Part shown: positions 62,084 through 64,000 of the stretch, piece by piece | Position numbering within the stretch: position 1 is the stretch's first letter | How the letters are laid out: every line of letters begins with the position of its first letter | From: Hyaloraphidium curvatum | Lineage: Eukaryota > Monoblepharomycota > Hyaloraphidiomycetes > Hyaloraphidiales > Hyaloraphidiaceae | DNA length: 64,000 nt | Reading direction: 5' to 3' | Assembly: GCA_025558095.1 (NCBI GenBank) | Contig: JAIVFI010000006.1 | Location: 496,001 to 560,000 of the forward strand | Notes under the pieces: model-generated | Told to the model about the DNA's origin: nothing | What the model saw: only the letters and a program-made list of their open reading frames with translations | Database searches by the model: none | Position numbers and translations under genes: made by a program

Positions 62084-64000
62084 CTAGTGCTCGCCGAACT
62101 GGCTCTCGGTGACACCTGCAGAACGCCCCACAATGCCACGTCAGCACGGTAGACGATGCTCGCCGCCAAACACCCACCCTTGCCCATGGCGGCCGTGGAC
62201 GCCACACCGCCCTGCACCGTCTTGATGAGGTTGTCCTTCGCACATCCGAGTCAGCTTCGTGGCATCGTGCCTCCCGGCGCCTCCCACCATGTAGTTCGCA
62301 CCGGACCACTTCTGGTGCGCGAGGGTCTCGACCTTGTTCTCGCGCTCCTTCCGCTGGATCATCGAGACGTACGCGTACATGCCGCGCGTGGCGTACTCGC
62401 GCGCAAAGGTGTCGATGATGAGCGCTGGCGGTCGCAGAGGTCAGCGGCATCTCTGTGCCGGCATCGCGTGATCCCACCGTCCGAGTGGAAGCCGGCGAGC
62501 GTGATGAACTGCCACACGAATCCGAGCTTGCCGAGGTCCCACACGAAAGTCTCCATCTCCTTGTCCGACATGCCCGCCGCGTCCCAGTTGAACGAGGGCG
62601 AGAGGTTGTAGGCGAGCTTGGCCCACTACAAGGTTCCGTCAGGCCAGTTTGGGGCTGCAAGCAGAGGAAGGCCCACCGGGTAGACGGCCTTGACGCCCTC
62701 GGCAAACTCCTTCGCCTGCGCGTAGATCGGGCTCTTGGTTTCCATCCTAGATCACGGCAGGAACTGGTTGGTGGCGAGCGCAGGCAAAGCTCCCGATGGG
62801 ATCCTCACCAAAGAAGATCGGCGTAGGGCGCGTAGGCCACGGCGCGGGCGGTGCAGCACTTGGTACCACCCTGGTACCGGTAGTAGCCCTCGCGGGTGCG
62901 CGGCGCATCCTGAACAAGCCGGATCAGACCGGTCCAACCACTGTAAACCATACAGAGCTCACCCAGTCAAAGTGGAATTCCACTCCGGCACCCTTGACGA
63001 ACTCGCGCGCCTCCTCGATCGACATGGAGTCCGCCTTCTCAAGGAACTTTGCGGCGTCCTTGCCCGCCGCCTTGAGGGCGTCGGCAATGGCCTGACCGAA
63101 GGTCATGAGGTTGGCTGGCAGATGAACGCGGAGCCGTCAGCGACGAACGGGCCCGGCGGCCGGGAGACACACCATCAGCGATCCACTGGTCCTCCACCGA
63201 CTGCAGCGCGTCTCCCCGCTTCCCGGCAGCCTGGGCCTCGTCCATGACCGTCACGAGGGGCTTCAGCTTCGGGTTGGTGCTCCCGAGGATGAAGGGGTGG
63301 TCGCGGCGGTCAATCGACGAGGTGATCAGGGTGGCGGCCTCGGCGTCCGTCCTTGCAACAAGCACGTTCTCGACGCCCATGACGTCGAACTGGGGGGGAA
63401 ATGAATGTAGTTTGCGTCTCTCCGTGGGCCTCAGGTGTAAGTTACCTGCAGACGGACCGCGATGAGGCGGTTGATGTGCTCCGAGATGGGGACGAGCACT
63501 TTGCCAGCCATGTGGCCGCACTTTTTCGTGCCGGGGGCCTGGTCTTCCAGGTGAATGCCGGCCGCACCGCGCTCCACGAACATCTTGGCGAGTTTCAGGC
63601 ACGCGGTGATGCCGCCGTGGCCGGTGTCGCCGTCCGCGACGATCGGGCGGAGGTAGTCCACGTAGGGGGCGGCGGCGCGCTTCTCGGCGGACATGCCCAT
63701 CCTCTCCTCGCGCTGCTTGCGGTCGTGGAAGAGCTGCGCAAAGAAGAGCTGCTCGACCTTGTTCGGGACGGTGTCCATGGGGTAGCTGCGGCGCGCGAGT
63801 GAGTCCGCCGGCCGGGCCACGGAGCGAGACGGCCACCCACTCGGCAAGGTCCGGGCCGGGCTCGTTCGAGGTGGACGCCGTCGAAGACGATTGCCAGCCC
63901 GAAACGTAGATGGTCTCGAGGTACTTGCCCATCTGGGTCACCTGGATGGTGTCGAGGGCGCCGAAGGTGTGCGAGGTGGTGCCGTTCTTCTGGTGGCCCT
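62084..64000 (-). CDS. ICL1: Isocitrate lyase, 5' end beyond the window
   Basis: Isocitrate lyase splits isocitrate into succinate and glyoxylate in the glyoxylate cycle. Exons from the right edge are 64000-63841, 63785-63446, 63389-63173, 63114-62963, 62909-62809, 62746-62677, 62625-62478, 62424-62288, 62235-62178 and 62115-62084. They encode at least 470 residues, reading from 63998. Hallmarks are [37 protein letters not shown], the catalytic [51 protein letters not shown] and [12 protein letters not shown]. The C-terminus is ESQFGEH, with no SKL-type peroxisomal signal, so location is open. The N-terminal part is missing. It lies in tandem upstream of HMG-CoA reductase with a 172-bp gap. 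Confidence 0.95.

Noticed and set aside
1-64000. Bacterial or viral origin, CRISPR arrays, tRNA or rRNA genes
   Set aside because: Spliced eukaryotic genes fill the window; I found no regular spaced repeats, no convincing tRNA B-box arrangement and no rRNA similarity by eye.

Overview
This is nuclear DNA from a eukaryote with a very compact, GC-rich genome. The window holds 31 protein-coding genes, one of them cut by the right edge, and one DNA transposon. The gene set points to an opisthokont or a close relative in Amorphea: a metazoan-type myosin II regulatory light chain, SCAP, full-length Raptor, MED12, UBE2S with an LRRL tail, Ku70 with a SAP domain and a GDP-fucose-type Golgi transporter. 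Biosynthetic threonine deaminase and isocitrate lyase argue against an animal. No plastid gene is seen. The species cannot be named from the sequence.

Gene models were built by hand: homology and conserved motifs chose the frames, and splice sites were placed so that the joined exons stay open. The models imply about 110 introns. Most are 48-65 nt with GTGGGT, GTGCGT or GTGAGT donors and a CTGAC-like branch site. Four have GC-AG ends. Two genes appear to have a first coding exon that is only the ATG.

Layout. 1-8.4 kb: acidic coiled-coil protein, PAF1, glycosyltransferase-like protein, threonine deaminase, bacterial-type molybdopterin oxidoreductase, RPB10. 8.5-19 kb: SCAP, myosin light chain, a large coiled-coil protein. 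19-25 kb: BAP31, two small probable mitochondrial membrane proteins, a sterol-desaturase-family enzyme, a carotenoid oxygenase. 25-35 kb: an unknown 209-residue protein, a metallo-beta-lactamase-fold protein without its metal ligands, a RING-CH ligase, RBM5/10-like splicing factor, anoctamin. 35.3-36.7 kb: a DNA transposon with a decayed SANT/Myb gene. 36.9-50 kb: CSN2, ICT1, Raptor, nucleotide-sugar transporter, Ku70, UBE2S, MRPL16. 50-64 kb: WDR75/Utp17, MED12, HMG-CoA reductase, isocitrate lyase.

The genes are mostly housekeeping and are not an operon-like set. Two themes recur. Sterol control has SCAP (LELADL COPII signal kept) and HMG-CoA reductase (AMPK-site serine replaced by His). Transcription and mRNA have PAF1, RPB10, MED12 and RBM5. 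Neighbouring genes mostly alternate in strand, with divergent gaps near 85-300 bp and convergent gaps down to 4 bp.
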